From Agromyces sp. Root81 (lineage in GTDB: Bacteria > Actinomycetota > Actinomycetes > Actinomycetales > Microbacteriaceae), in contig NZ_LMIR01000002.1 in NCBI RefSeq assembly GCF_001429165.1, forward strand, positions 449,183 through 513,182: a DNA stretch of 64,000 bases, given 5' to 3'. Below the pieces are notes generated by a model. It searched no databases. It saw only the letters and a list, made by a program, of their open reading frames with translations, and had not been told where the DNA came from. How positions within the stretch are numbered: the first letter of the stretch is position 1; every line of letters begins with the position of its first letter. Below, in pieces: positions 1 to 9,151 of this stretch. The translations under genes and the position numbers were made by a program.

Positions 1-740
1 TAGAGCGCGCCCTTCTGGTGCGAGTTCTCGCCGTAGCGGAGGTCGGCGTCCTTCGTCCACGTGCCGCCCACCCAGGCGGGGAAGGGCGACTCCTCCGCGG
101 GCTGGTCGGGGGCGACGACGCTGCCGAGCCACGAGGCGACGGCGACGTCGTACGACGCCGTGTGACGGAACGCCTCGCGGGCGAGCACCGTGCGCTGTGC
201 GAGCGTCGTGCCGCCGGCCGTGACGGCTGCGGCGATGTCGTCGTAGCGGTCGGGCGAGACGACCACGGCGACGTTCGCGTGGTTCTTGGCGGAGGCGCGC
301 ACCATGGCCGGGCCCCCGATGTCGATCTGCTCGATGACGGCGTCGGGCGCCGCGCCCGCGGCGACCGTCGCGGCGAAGGGGTAGAGGTTCACGACGACGA
401 GCTCGTAGGGCTCGATGCCGAGGCCCGCGAGCTCGGCCTCGTGGCTCTCGAGGCGGAGGTCCGCGAGGAGGCCCGAGTGCACGGCGGGGTGGAGCGTGCG
501 CACGCGGCCGTCGAGGTGCTCGGGGTAGCCGGTGACCTCGGCCACCTGCGTGACCGGCAGGCCGGCGTCGGCGATCGCCGTGCCGGTGCCGCCGGTCGAG
601 ACGATCTCGACGCCGGCGCCGACGAGGGCCGTCGCGAGCTCGACGAGGCCGCGCTTGTCGCTCACGGCGATGAGCGCACGGCGCACCGGCACGAGGTCGC
701 GTTCGCGGTACAGGCTGGGGTCGATGGCGTGGCCGCTCAT
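1..740 (-). CDS. purH: PurH, bifunctional AICAR formyltransferase / IMP cyclohydrolase (3' end outside window)
   Basis: Catalyses the last two steps of de novo IMP synthesis in the cytoplasm. About 246 N-terminal residues are visible, read from the ATG at 740; the frame runs off the left edge, so the C-terminal formyltransferase domain is missing from view. The visible part is the MGS-like IMP cyclohydrolase domain: [15 protein letters not shown], the STGGT loop (about residues 48-52), [12 protein letters not shown] and the family motif VVNLYPF. The start overlaps the purN stop as ATGA, so the two genes are translationally coupled in a purN-purH operon. Identity is secure. Confidence 0.96.
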   Translation of the reverse strand, partial: MSGHAIDPSLYRERDLVPVRRALIAVSDKRGLVELATALVGAGVEIVSTGGTGTAIADAGLPVTQVAEVTGYPEHLDGRVRTLHPAVHSGLLADLRLESHEAELAGLGIEPYELVVVNLYPFAATVAAGAAPDAVIEQIDIGGPAMVRASAKNHANVAVVVSPDRYDDIAAAVTAGGTTLAQRTVLAREAFRHTASYDVAVASWLGSVVAPDQPAEESPFPAWVGGTWTKDADLRYGENSHQKGAL

Positions 741-1330
741 GATCGTGCGAGTTCCTTCAGGTCGAGGTGCTGGTTGGCGATGTCGAGCACGGCCTGGATC
801 AGCAGGCGTCGTTCGACGGGCTTGATGCGATCGTGGAGGCTCGACTCGGTGTCGCCGGGCAGCACCGGAATGCGCTCCTGCGCGATGATCGGGCCGCCGT
901 CGACGGAGTTGTCGACGACGATGAGGCTCGCACCGGTCTGCGTGACACCGGCGGCGAGCGCGTCGCGCACGCCGTGCGCGCCGGGGAACTCGGGCAGGTA
1001 GGCCGGGTGCGTGTTGATGAGGTTCGGCGAGAACGCGTCGACGACGGCGGGCGGCACCAGTCGCATGAGCCCGGAGAGCACGACCACGTCGGGCTCCCAG
1101 CGCCGCACTTCTGCGATGAGGGCGTCGCCCCAGCTGTCGCGGTCGGGATACGCCGTGAAGGGCACGGAGAAGGTCGGCACGCCGTACTCCTCGCCGAGCA
1201 CGAGCCCTTCGGCGTCGCGGTCGGCCCCGATCGCGACGACCCGTGCGGGGAACTCCGCGTCGGCGGAGGCGTCGAGCAGGGCACGGAGGTTCGAACCAGT
1301 GCCCGAGATCAGGACGACGAGCTTCAGCAC
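737..1330 (-). CDS. purN: PurN, phosphoribosylglycinamide formyltransferase
   Basis: Transfers the formyl group of 10-formyl-THF to GAR, the third step of purine synthesis. At 197 residues it is a normal length for PurN. Visible motifs are the phosphate loop [12 protein letters not shown] near the N-terminus, the catalytic segment [15 protein letters not shown] (Asn and His of the family's N-x-H) and DNSVDGGPI with the catalytic Asp. The start is GTG at 1330. A TAGGCT hexamer (1337-1342) lies six bases upstream and there is no Shine-Dalgarno sequence, which suggests a leaderless transcript. It is followed by purH with an ATGA overlap. Confidence 0.96.
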   Translation of the reverse strand: MLKLVVLISGTGSNLRALLDASADAEFPARVVAIGADRDAEGLVLGEEYGVPTFSVPFTAYPDRDSWGDALIAEVRRWEPDVVVLSGLMRLVPPAVVDAFSPNLINTHPAYLPEFPGAHGVRDALAAGVTQTGASLIVVDNSVDGGPIIAQERIPVLPGDTESSLHDRIKPVERRLLIQAVLDIANQHLDLKELARS

Positions 1331-1414
1331 CCTTCGAGCCTACCGGCTGCGCAGATGCGCACCGTGCGGGCCGCCCCCCGCGCAGACGGCGTGGGCGGCA
1401 ACCGCCCGGCCGGG

Positions 1415-2785
1415 CTACCGGCCGAGCACCTCGGTCGCGTTCGGGTTGAACGTGCGCGGCCCGTCGTCGTCATCGAAGCCGTCGTCGTACCGAGAGCGCC
1501 GAGCGGATGCCCCGGGCCCACTCCCCGATCGTTCGCGGACCCACGCCGAGTAGGCGCCGGCGATTGCGCCGATCCCGATCGTGGCGGCGGCGACACCGCC
1601 GACGGCCCACGGGTCGGGTCCGACCTCGGCGAGCCGACCCGGCCCGACCGCACCGCCCGACCACCAGGCGAGCAGCCCGAGCACGAGCCCGGCCGCGGCC
1701 GCGGAGCCGGCACCGGTCACGAGCGGGAACCACCACGAGGCGCGCACGTCGGCGCGCTGCATCCGCGGCGCCGGCCACGCCGTGGCCGGTGCGGCCGGCG
1801 AGGTCGTCCCCGACGACACGAGCCAGGCCCCGACGAAGCCGAACAGCACGGGCACGACGAGCCAGAGGGCGCCGAACGGCTGCGCCTCGTTCGGCATCGC
1901 ACCGAGCAGGGGGATTCCGGGCACCGGGCCGAGCAGGGTGCCGGCGGGCGAGACCGCCGAACCGGCACCGATCGCGAACCCCGGGCCCAGCAACCAGGCC
2001 GCGCCCCACACGACGAGGTTCGGAATGAGGGAGAGCTCGACGACGGTCAGCGCGATGCCGCCGTCGACGCCGCTGCCGAGCGACTGGTAGAGCCCGGCGA
2101 TCGTCGCGTAGTCCACGGTGATGAGCCCGGCGACGAGCACCGCGGCGACCGCGAGCACCCCGAATGCGGCGCCGGCACCGATGCGCACGACCGCACGCGT
2201 GGTCTCCACCAGCACCACGGGCAGCTCGGCGACCCGACGGCGCACGAAGCCGGCCGCGGCATCCGTCACCTGGTCGCCGCGCAACGATTCGATGACCGCG
2301 CCGATCACGACGCCGAGCGCCATCGTGAACGCCGGCAGCAGCGCGGACTGCCAGAGGGAGGACCGCGCACCGTCGACGCCCGCGGTCATCGCGAGCACGA
2401 GTCCGGCGATCGCGTAGACGGTGATGGCCGAGATGCTGCCGGTGAACGAATGCCCCTCCGCGGCCGAGCGACGGCCGATGCGACGGCCGAACGCCACGGA
2501 GATGAGGGCGAAGCCGAGTAGTGCGATCGTGATCGGGAACGGATCGCCGGCGCCGGGCAGGCCGGTGCGGGCCGCCGTCAGCGGGTCGAGCTGCAGCACG
2601 AGATCGACGCCGTGGCCGAGCAGCCACACGTCCGCCGCTGCCCGGAGGAAGAGCGCGGCATCGACCGCGAGACCGAAGTGCACCGCCCAGAGCAGCATGA
2701 GCGGCACGAGCGCGATGCCGAGGCCGATGAGGGCGGCGACGGATGCCTCGAGGCCGGCGAGCAGGGCGATCGTCGTGCGTCTCAT
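1415..2785 (-). CDS. PerM-like multispanning membrane protein (DUF6350)
   Basis: A 456-residue, highly hydrophobic protein with roughly ten or more predicted membrane segments from residue 5 to about 425, followed by a short charged tail with a run of Asp. Position directly upstream of purN-purH matches the actinobacterial DUF6350 family; in mycobacteria the gene at this place is perM, needed for cell division under stress. The family assignment rests on context plus topology, since I see no catalytic motif. The ATG at 2785 has TAAGCT nine bases upstream (2795-2800). The 84-nt gap to purN holds the purN promoter. Confidence 0.75.
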   Translation of the reverse strand: MRRTTIALLAGLEASVAALIGLGIALVPLMLLWAVHFGLAVDAALFLRAAADVWLLGHGVDLVLQLDPLTAARTGLPGAGDPFPITIALLGFALISVAFGRRIGRRSAAEGHSFTGSISAITVYAIAGLVLAMTAGVDGARSSLWQSALLPAFTMALGVVIGAVIESLRGDQVTDAAAGFVRRRVAELPVVLVETTRAVVRIGAGAAFGVLAVAAVLVAGLITVDYATIAGLYQSLGSGVDGGIALTVVELSLIPNLVVWGAAWLLGPGFAIGAGSAVSPAGTLLGPVPGIPLLGAMPNEAQPFGALWLVVPVLFGFVGAWLVSSGTTSPAAPATAWPAPRMQRADVRASWWFPLVTGAGSAAAAGLVLGLLAWWSGGAVGPGRLAEVGPDPWAVGGVAAATIGIGAIAGAYSAWVRERSGSGPGASARRSRYDDGFDDDDGPRTFNPNATEVLGR

Positions 2786-2816
2786 TCCACCGGGAGCTTA
2801 TCCCGGTCACCGCCGC

Positions 2817-4337
2817 TCAGTCGGCAGGACGTGCGGTGTCGGGCCGACTCGACGATTCGACGTCAACCTCGTCGACGACGGCCTCGACCTCCGCCGTCCC
2901 GTCGGCGCCGACGACGACGAGCACCGACTCGTCGACCTCGGTGACGACGTCGACCTCGGCTTCGGCTCCGCCGGCCGCCGCCGCGGCAGCGGCAGCCACC
3001 TCGGCCTCAGGCCGCCTGAGCAGTTCGACGATGAGCAGCGCCAGCAGCGCGAGGAGCAGCGTCGTGAAGACGAGACCGGCCGAGACGGGCCGCGAGAACA
3101 GCACGACGAGCGAGGCGATCACGGCGATCGCGATGTAGGCGATGACGCGCCAGCGATCGAGCCAGATTCCGAAGCGCCCCGTCGTGATGCCGTGGGCCGC
3201 GGCGGCGCCGCGCACCGCCCTGAACCCCGACTCGGCGAAGCCGCGCAGGGCACGGGCTGGGCGCCACGGCCCCGAGAACCAGGCGACGATCGCGACCAGG
3301 ACCCCGAGCACGATGAGCGCGACGACCGTCGACATCATGATCTCGATGAGCCCGGAGTAGATCGCCTCGGCCGCGCCCGCCGGCATCACCGATGGGCTGA
3401 CGGCGCCGACGAAGTACCAGCGGCCGATGCCGACACCGCTCGCGAGGATCACCATCGAGAGGGCGAAGCCGCCGGCCGTCCACACGAGCGCCCTGACCTT
3501 GTTGCGTGCCAGGACGACGCCGAGGACGAGGAAGGCCAGCATGATCCACGGCAGCCAGGTGCCGACGCCGATGGCGAGCGCGTAGATCGTGCGGATCAAC
3601 CCGAATGCGTCGTCCTGCGCGATGACGATGCTCTTGTCGACTTCGGGGATCGCCTGGGCGAACCCGACCCCCTGGTCGATGAGCCGTTGCTTCACGGAGT
3701 CGACGATCGGCCCGAGTTGCACCGAGATCGTGCCGTCGCTGCCCACGGCGAGCGCGGCGTCGGGGTCGCCCTGCATGGCGGCCACGAACTGCGTGTGCGT
3801 GATGCGCAGGGTGTTCGCCCAGATGTCGGCGAACGCCGGCGACTCGACGAGGCGATCGACGACGTCGGAGACGAGCGACTGGATGCCCTGCGTCGCCGGC
3901 CCCTCGAGCAGCCCCAGCGCGGTGTCGGCCTTCGGCGGCAGGCCGAGCGAGCGGATGCCGTCGAAGACGTCGGCGGTCAGCGCCGGGATGTCGACCTGCT
4001 CCTCGATGGCGGCCGTCACCTCGTCGCCGATGTAGGCCTGCACCGCCGGCTGCTCGACGAGCGGGGCGAAGGTCGCCACGAAGCGCTCGGTGTCGGCGAG
4101 TTCGAGGCGCGCCCACGCGGAGATCACCGCGACGGGTGCGAGCAGGAGGCCCACGACGATGAGCACGACGGCCGTGAAGCTGCGCCCCCAGTGCCGCTTC
4201 GGTCGCGAGCCGGCGGATGCCGCGGCATCCGCACCGCCCGACGCCTCCGCCTGCTCGAGACCCGCGCGAAGCGCCGCGTTCTCGGATTCGAGTGCTGCGA
4301 TTCGTGCCTCGAGTTCGTTGTCACCGGTCATGGCCAT
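2817..4337 (-). CDS. Integral membrane protein with N-terminal coiled coil, unknown function
   Basis: 506 residues. I place the start at ATG 4337, preceded by AGGGGTG; an ATG two codons later (4331) is also possible, and the frame stays open far upstream without a convincing start. Order: a short heptad-like coiled coil (residues about 8-32, LEARIAALESENAALRAGL), one membrane segment (about 53-75), a large soluble region of some 240 residues, then a block of about five membrane segments, and an acidic Ala/Val-rich C-terminus. I recognise no enzymatic motif. Proteins of this layout are common in actinobacteria as unnamed membrane proteins; the soluble domain probably faces outside. Function unknown. 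Confidence 0.7.
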   Translation of the reverse strand: MAMTGDNELEARIAALESENAALRAGLEQAEASGGADAAASAGSRPKRHWGRSFTAVVLIVVGLLLAPVAVISAWARLELADTERFVATFAPLVEQPAVQAYIGDEVTAAIEEQVDIPALTADVFDGIRSLGLPPKADTALGLLEGPATQGIQSLVSDVVDRLVESPAFADIWANTLRITHTQFVAAMQGDPDAALAVGSDGTISVQLGPIVDSVKQRLIDQGVGFAQAIPEVDKSIVIAQDDAFGLIRTIYALAIGVGTWLPWIMLAFLVLGVVLARNKVRALVWTAGGFALSMVILASGVGIGRWYFVGAVSPSVMPAGAAEAIYSGLIEIMMSTVVALIVLGVLVAIVAWFSGPWRPARALRGFAESGFRAVRGAAAAHGITTGRFGIWLDRWRVIAYIAIAVIASLVVLFSRPVSAGLVFTTLLLALLALLIVELLRRPEAEVAAAAAAAAGGAEAEVDVVTEVDESVLVVVGADGTAEVEAVVDEVDVESSSRPDTARPAD

Positions 4338-4420
4338 GAGACACCCCTGCCCATGACCATAGCGCTCGGTGCGCTCGCGCACATCCGACCGGCCCGGACG
4401 AAACCGTCGCGTCGCCCGGC

Positions 4421-4948
4421 TCAGTGCACGACGGCCTTCAGGACGATCAACGCGACACCGAACATGGCGGTGATGAGCGAGCCGAGGATCTGGACCGGCC
4501 ACGGTGCACCTCGGCGGTGGAATGCGATGAACCCCAGCACCGCGAGCACGACGACGCCCGCCCAGAGCGCCGCCCAGATGGCGATGGGATCGGGGATCGC
4601 CCGGGTGGCACCGAGCAGCAGGATGAACAGGGGGATGGTCGCGGAGAGCAGGAGTCCGCGCGAACGGAGCAGGGCGATCCCGAACGACTCCTTCAGGCCG
4701 ACGACCCGATCGTGATCGAGGCCGTGGTGGGCGACGGTGCCCGCGTAGACGTGCGCGGCCCAGAAGACCACGACGGTGACGGCGACGCTCCAGAACACGC
4801 GCCACGAGCTCTCGCCGTGACCACCGGATGCGACGATCATGCCCGACACGAGCAGTACCCCGTAGACCGACTCCTCGGTCACGAAGGTGGCCCGAACGAT
4901 CCGGTGGGCCTGGCTCATCCCCTTCGCCGGTGACTTCTGCTCGCTCAT
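4421..4948 (-). CDS. Small four-to-five-span membrane protein, unknown function
   Basis: 175 residues from ATG 4948 (MSEQKSPAKG), with GAGTGG just upstream; an in-frame upstream start at 4987 would add 13 residues of non-hydrophobic sequence and is less likely. Predicted membrane segments lie at about residues 25-45, 55-75, 100-120 and 125-175, with a short conserved-looking cytoplasmic stretch (GLKESFGIALLRSRGLL) between them. No motif suggests a substrate. The gene may be co-transcribed with the downstream membrane protein ending at 2817 (83-nt gap). Confidence 0.65.
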   Translation of the reverse strand: MSEQKSPAKGMSQAHRIVRATFVTEESVYGVLLVSGMIVASGGHGESSWRVFWSVAVTVVVFWAAHVYAGTVAHHGLDHDRVVGLKESFGIALLRSRGLLLSATIPLFILLLGATRAIPDPIAIWAALWAGVVVLAVLGFIAFHRRGAPWPVQILGSLITAMFGVALIVLKAVVH

Positions 4949-5077
4949 GCTTCCACTCTGGCACGGGAGCCCGACCTCGTGGAACACGACGGGTCAGGTG
5001 CGCCAACGAGTCGGCCTCGACGCCTCCGGCCGCCCGTCCGTACCTCCCGTACTGGAGGGTGAGGAATCATCACGTTT

Positions 5078-5135
5078 GCTTCCAGGCGAATCTTCGCCGG
5101 GTGTAGCCTGCGCCTGACAAGCGTAGGACTCCTCT
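5078..5135 (+). promoter_or_regulatory. Upstream motif P1 of the first secreted paralogue
   Basis: The 352-nt gap 4949-5300 holds no gene I can support. It contains GCTTCC (5078-5083), an 18-nt spacer, TGTAGC (5102-5107) and, further on, GACTCCTCT (5127-5135). The same three blocks recur upstream of the second paralogue (7464-7516) although the rest of the two leaders has diverged. I infer a promoter with a predicted leader of about 165 nt; the hexamers do not look like the standard -35/-10, so an alternative sigma factor or activator is possible. Confidence 0.45.
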
Positions 5136-5300
5136 TCGGGTCTTGATGCTGCCGGCCGTCGATTACCCGCGGCGACCGGACCACGACAGGCACTTGCGCG
5201 CTTCGGCGCGCCGGCACACCGCCGCACATCACCACCCGCAGGGGAACCGATCGGCCATCCCCGACCGATCGGAATCTGCAACACCCCAACGGAGGCGACG

Positions 5301-7358
5301 ATGTTTCGACGCGATACCACTCTGCCAAGCCCCATCCCCCCGGATCATCCCAGGCGTCGACGAATGCGCATCATCGCGGCTGCCGCCGCCGGAGCACTCG
5401 TCATCACCGGATTGACCGTCACGCCGGCTCAGGCGCACGCCGAAGTGAGCCTGCCCGGCAGCGACTTCGAGATCGAGGATCCGGTATCGCCAGGCGGCGC
5501 GAACCTCAAGGTCGACGACGCGGCTCCGTCGCTCGACTGGATGAACGTGGAACAGGAGAAGACCGCCGACGTCACCGACCCGAAGAACGACAACTCGTTC
5601 GGCCAGGGCGCGAAGGAGGACACGGAGGTACCCACGGTCGTCACGGGCGGCATCCCGCCGAACAAGAGCGACCTGAAGAACTTCGGCCTCTACCTCGAGA
5701 CGAACCTCAGCGGACACCAGTACCTGAACCTGTACTGGCACCGGGTCCAGGATCCGACTGGCACGACGAACATGGACTTCGAGTTCAACCAGTCGGAGAT
5801 CCTCTCGGCCAACGGGTTCACGCCCGTGCGGACGCACGGCGACATGCTGATCCAGTACGACCTCGCGAACGGCGGCACGCGCCCCGAGCTCTCGGTGTCG
5901 AGGTGGCTCACCTCGTTCGGCCCGACTCCGCTCAACGCGTGTCAAGCGGGCAGCCTGCCCTGCTGGTCGACGAAGGTCAACTTCAGCGCGCTCGGTCTCG
6001 CGACCGGATCGATCAACACGGGCGCCATCCCTGCCGGCGAATCCGACGGTCTCGGCGCGATCTCGGCGAGGACGTTCGGCGAGGCGACGGTCGACTTCAC
6101 CGCGCTCGCGAGCACGCTCGACGAGTGCCAGACGTTCGGCAGCGCGTACCTGAAGAGCCGGTCCTCCGACTCGTTCACGGCCGCACTGAAGGACTTCATC
6201 GCTCCGATCGGCACCGGGTTCCCGACGTGTGGCAACGTCACGATCCGCAAGGTCACCGACCCGACGGGCTCGACCGAGGACTTCGAGTACACGAAGGACT
6301 TCACGAGCGACCCGGCTGACAGCACTTTCACGTTGAGCGACGGCGAGTCGCAGTCGTTCAGTGAGGTGCCGATCGACACCGAGGGCCATGTGACCGAGTC
6401 GACCCTGCCACCCGGCTGGGATCTCGATCATGTCGACTGCGAAGCGAGTACTGACGGAGCGAATGTCACGATCGACGGCGCAGAGATCACCTTCAACCTC
6501 GACACCGCTGCTGACACGGTCGATTGCACGTACTACAACCGTGCACGCGGCACGATCACCGTCGAGAAGATCACCGATAGCGGGCAGGGCGAGTTCGAGT
6601 TCACCTCGAGCACGTTGACCCCGTCGCCGTTCACACTGGAGACGACCGGCGCCGGCGCCGCGGGCATGGACTCGGAGGCGTTCGAAAACCTCCCGCCCGG
6701 CAACTACGACGTCGCCGAGACCGCTCCGGACAACTGGCATCAGGTCAGTGCGACCTGCACCGGTGACGATGACGGGACCGACCCCGCGTCGATCGTGCTG
6801 GACGCAGGCGAGAACGTGGTCTGCACCTTCCACAACGACCGCGACCTCGGAGCGATCAAGATCGTGAAGACCCGCAAGCACGTGGCATCCAACCTGCCCA
6901 ACGGGCCGACGGACCACCCGCACGCGGGAGTCACGTTCACCGTCACCGGCGGTGAGCTGCCGCCGGGTGGCGTGCCGGCCGTAACCGGTGCCGACGGCAC
7001 CGTCTGCGTTCCCGGGCTGCTCGTGAGCGCGTTCGCCGACGACTACACCGTCACCGAATCGGTGCCGGCGGGGTACCACCTGGTCGGCCCCAACGGCCGG
7101 ACGGCGACGGTCGTCGAGAGCGAGGGCGATTGCGATCCGATCACTCCCGCCGCGACGGTGTCGTTCCAGAACATGCCGCTGACGAACCTCACGGTCTCGG
7201 TCGACTCGCAGGTCGACGGAGGCACCAAGTCGACGATCGACTGCGTCCCCGGCCTGCCGGAACCGGACCAGACGACCGGTCCGAACGGAGACGGTTCCCT
7301 GACCCTCAACAACCTGGAACCGCAGGTGGTGACGTGCACGATCGTCATCGACCCCTGA
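5301..7358 (+). CDS. Secreted protein with N-terminal domain of unknown type and SpaA/prealbumin-like repeats (paralogue 1)
   Basis: 685 residues; ATG 5301 follows a strong GGAGG six bases upstream. A signal peptide (hydrophobic core about residues 23-40, cleavage near AQA-HAEV) is followed by a domain of some 270 residues (about 46-313) containing NSFGQGAKEDTEVPTV, IPPNKSDLKNFGLYLE and VQDPTGTTNMDFEFN, then three repeated beta-rich modules beginning near GNVTIRKVTD, GTITVEKITD and GAIKIVKTRKH. The modules carry Lys near their start and a TVTES-type Glu near their end, as in SpaA-type isopeptide folds. There is no LPXTG motif or C-terminal membrane anchor, so it is probably secreted. Function unknown; adhesin or matrix protein is an inference. 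Confidence 0.75.
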   Translation: MFRRDTTLPSPIPPDHPRRRRMRIIAAAAAGALVITGLTVTPAQAHAEVSLPGSDFEIEDPVSPGGANLKVDDAAPSLDWMNVEQEKTADVTDPKNDNSFGQGAKEDTEVPTVVTGGIPPNKSDLKNFGLYLETNLSGHQYLNLYWHRVQDPTGTTNMDFEFNQSEILSANGFTPVRTHGDMLIQYDLANGGTRPELSVSRWLTSFGPTPLNACQAGSLPCWSTKVNFSALGLATGSINTGAIPAGESDGLGAISARTFGEATVDFTALASTLDECQTFGSAYLKSRSSDSFTAALKDFIAPIGTGFPTCGNVTIRKVTDPTGSTEDFEYTKDFTSDPADSTFTLSDGESQSFSEVPIDTEGHVTESTLPPGWDLDHVDCEASTDGANVTIDGAEITFNLDTAADTVDCTYYNRARGTITVEKITDSGQGEFEFTSSTLTPSPFTLETTGAGAAGMDSEAFENLPPGNYDVAETAPDNWHQVSATCTGDDDGTDPASIVLDAGENVVCTFHNDRDLGAIKIVKTRKHVASNLPNGPTDHPHAGVTFTVTGGELPPGGVPAVTGADGTVCVPGLLVSAFADDYTVTESVPAGYHLVGPNGRTATVVESEGDCDPITPAATVSFQNMPLTNLTVSVDSQVDGGTKSTIDCVPGLPEPDQTTGPNGDGSLTLNNLEPQVVTCTIVIDP

Positions 7359-7382
7359 TCGGAAGGCGACTGAACACATGAA

Positions 7383-7417
7383 GAAGGGCCCCGCCGGCAT
7401 TGCCGGCGGGGCCCTTC
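7383..7417 (+). terminator. Terminator hairpin after paralogue 1
   Basis: Two perfectly complementary 16-nt arms (GAAGGGCCCCGCCGGC and its complement) enclose the loop ATT, 25 nt after the stop codon. There is no long T tract, as is usual in GC-rich actinobacteria. It is almost identical to the hairpin after the second paralogue. Confidence 0.8.
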
Positions 7418-7463
7418 TCGCGGATTCACCCCCGCGTTATTTCATGACGAATCCTCATGAATG

Positions 7464-7516
7464 GGTTCCTGTGGAACGAGCGCGGGTGTAGCGTTCAGAC
7501 AGCGTGAGACTCCTCT
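7464..7516 (+). promoter_or_regulatory. Upstream motif P2 of the second secreted paralogue
   Basis: The 314-nt gap 7359-7672 contains the terminator of the previous gene and this motif: GGTTCC (7464-7469), a 17-nt spacer, TGTAGC (7487-7492) and GACTCCTCT (7508-7516). These match P1 upstream of 5301 in sequence, order and distance to the start codon (about 160 nt). The rest of the leader shows nothing else I can interpret. Confidence 0.45.
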
Positions 7517-7672
7517 CGAGCCCGATGGGGCCGCGCCGGCGAGTACCCCCGACCGCACGGCCGCACGAACACGACGATCGCGCCCTACAGCTCCGCCTTT
7601 TCGCCACCTCGCCCGCAGAGGACCGTCCGATTCACCCGAACCGGACGAACCCCGCAACACAGGAGGCGGATC

Positions 7673-9046
7673 ATGCCCCTCACGAACATTCCCACATCCG
7701 AGACACCGACACGGTCGCATCGACGGTGGAAGCACGTCGCCGCGGCAGCCGGAATCGGCGCACTCACCCTCACCGCCCTCGTGGCAGGACCGGCGCTCGC
7801 GGGCCACGGCGATGTCAGCCTGGCCGGCAGCAACTTCGAGATCGACACCGACGCGAACCTCAGGGTGGATCACCCCGCCCCGCCGTCGCTCGACTGGGCG
7901 AACGTCGACCAGATCGACCAGCCCGAAGAGTTCCAGGGCGCCCAGGACGACTCGTTCGGCCAGGGGTCGAAGGAGGACACCGCCGTTCCGACGGTCATCG
8001 ACGGCAGCATCCCGCCCAACAAGAGCGACCTGCTGCAATTCGGACTGTACCTCGAGAAAGCGGCGGCCGGTGACTTCCTGCACCTCTACTGGCAGCGCGT
8101 CCAGGACCCGACGGGCACGACGAACATGGACTTCGAGTTCAACAAGTCCGAGACGTTGTCCACCAACGGCGTCACGCCCGTGCGCACCGCAGGCGACCTC
8201 CTGATCCAGTACGACCTCGCCAACGGCGGGACGGAGCCCGAGCTGTTCCTCTCGCGGTGGGTCGACACAGGTCCCAAGTCGCTGTGCGAAGCCGCGAACA
8301 GCACTCCCTGTTGGGGCGTCCGCGACAACCTGACCGATGCCGGCGATGCGACCGGGTCGATCAACACGAGCGATATCCCGGCGGCCGAGTCCGACGGGCT
8401 GGGTGCCATGGATCCGCGAACCTTCGGTGAGGCCACCGTGGACTTCGACGTGCTCGGCGGAGAAGGCTGCGTGGCGTTCGGAAGCGCGTACCTGAAGAGC
8501 CGGTCATCCGACTCGTTCACCGCGGCGATGAAGGACTTCATCGCTCCGGTCGAGACCGGGCTGAACAACTGCGGTGCCCTCGCGATCGAGAAGACGAAGA
8601 AGCATGCAGCGGACGGCCCTGGTGACCACCCGCACGCGGGTGTCGTCTTCACGATCACCGGTGGCGACCTTCCCGCAGGCACGACCCGCACGACCGACGC
8701 GAACGGCGAGGCCTGCGTGGCCGGCATCGAGGCGGGCAGCTACACCGTGACCGAAGCGGTCCCGGCGGGCTACGCGGTGACCTCCGCCAACCCGCAGAAC
8801 GGAACCGTGGTCGAGAACACGACCTGTGAAGACGCGACGCCTGTCGTGTTCAGCAACATGCCGTTGACGAACATCACGGTGAGCGTCGACTCGCAGGTCG
8901 ACGGCGGCACCGCGTCGACGATCGACTGCGACGCCGCTGCGGACCCGCCGTTCGAGGCGACCACGAATGCGGTCGGCGACGGATCGCTCACCAAGAGCGA
9001 CCTGCAGCCCGACACGTACGTGTGCACGATCGTCATCGATCCGTGA
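7673..9046 (+). CDS. Secreted protein with the same N-terminal domain and one SpaA/prealbumin-like module (paralogue 2)
   Basis: 457 residues; ATG 7673 follows AGGAGG. The signal peptide core lies at about residues 22-42, with cleavage near ALA-GHGD. The N-terminal domain shares long near-identical stretches with the upstream paralogue (SFGQGSKEDTAVPTV, IPPNKSDL, VQDPTGTTNMDFEFNKSE, FGSAYLKSRSSDSFTAA), and the C-terminal module (KTKKHAADG ... TVTEAVPAGY ... NMPLTNITVSVDSQ ... CTIVIDP) matches the last module of paralogue 1. It lacks the two middle modules of paralogue 1. No sorting signal or anchor. The pair arose by duplication or has lost/gained modules; function unknown. Confidence 0.75.
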   Translation: MPLTNIPTSETPTRSHRRWKHVAAAAGIGALTLTALVAGPALAGHGDVSLAGSNFEIDTDANLRVDHPAPPSLDWANVDQIDQPEEFQGAQDDSFGQGSKEDTAVPTVIDGSIPPNKSDLLQFGLYLEKAAAGDFLHLYWQRVQDPTGTTNMDFEFNKSETLSTNGVTPVRTAGDLLIQYDLANGGTEPELFLSRWVDTGPKSLCEAANSTPCWGVRDNLTDAGDATGSINTSDIPAAESDGLGAMDPRTFGEATVDFDVLGGEGCVAFGSAYLKSRSSDSFTAAMKDFIAPVETGLNNCGALAIEKTKKHAADGPGDHPHAGVVFTITGGDLPAGTTRTTDANGEACVAGIEAGSYTVTEAVPAGYAVTSANPQNGTVVENTTCEDATPVVFSNMPLTNITVSVDSQVDGGTASTIDCDAAADPPFEATTNAVGDGSLTKSDLQPDTYVCTIVIDP

Positions 9047-9101
9047 TTCAGCGGAACGGCCTGTGATCGGCCGGAGCCATCCGTTCGATCGCAACTGACA
9101 C

Positions 9102-9134
9102 GAAGGCCCCGCCGGCATCGCCGGCGGGGCCTTC
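9102..9134 (+). terminator. Terminator hairpin after paralogue 2, shared with convergent sucD
   Basis: Perfect 15-nt arms (GAAGGCCCCGCCGGC and complement) with loop ATC, 56 nt after the stop of paralogue 2 and 18 nt beyond the 3' end of the convergent sucD. It can serve both genes. Near-identity with the hairpin at 7383-7417 suggests it was duplicated together with the gene. Confidence 0.8.
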
Positions 9135-9151
9135 CCGATGGTGCGGAGTGC

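Noticed and set aside
767-4715. Long plus-strand frames opposite purN, the PerM-like gene and the 2817-4337 membrane protein
   Set aside because: Arg/Asp/Gly-rich antisense frames with no recognisable motif; the minus-strand genes have membrane topology, starts and operon context.
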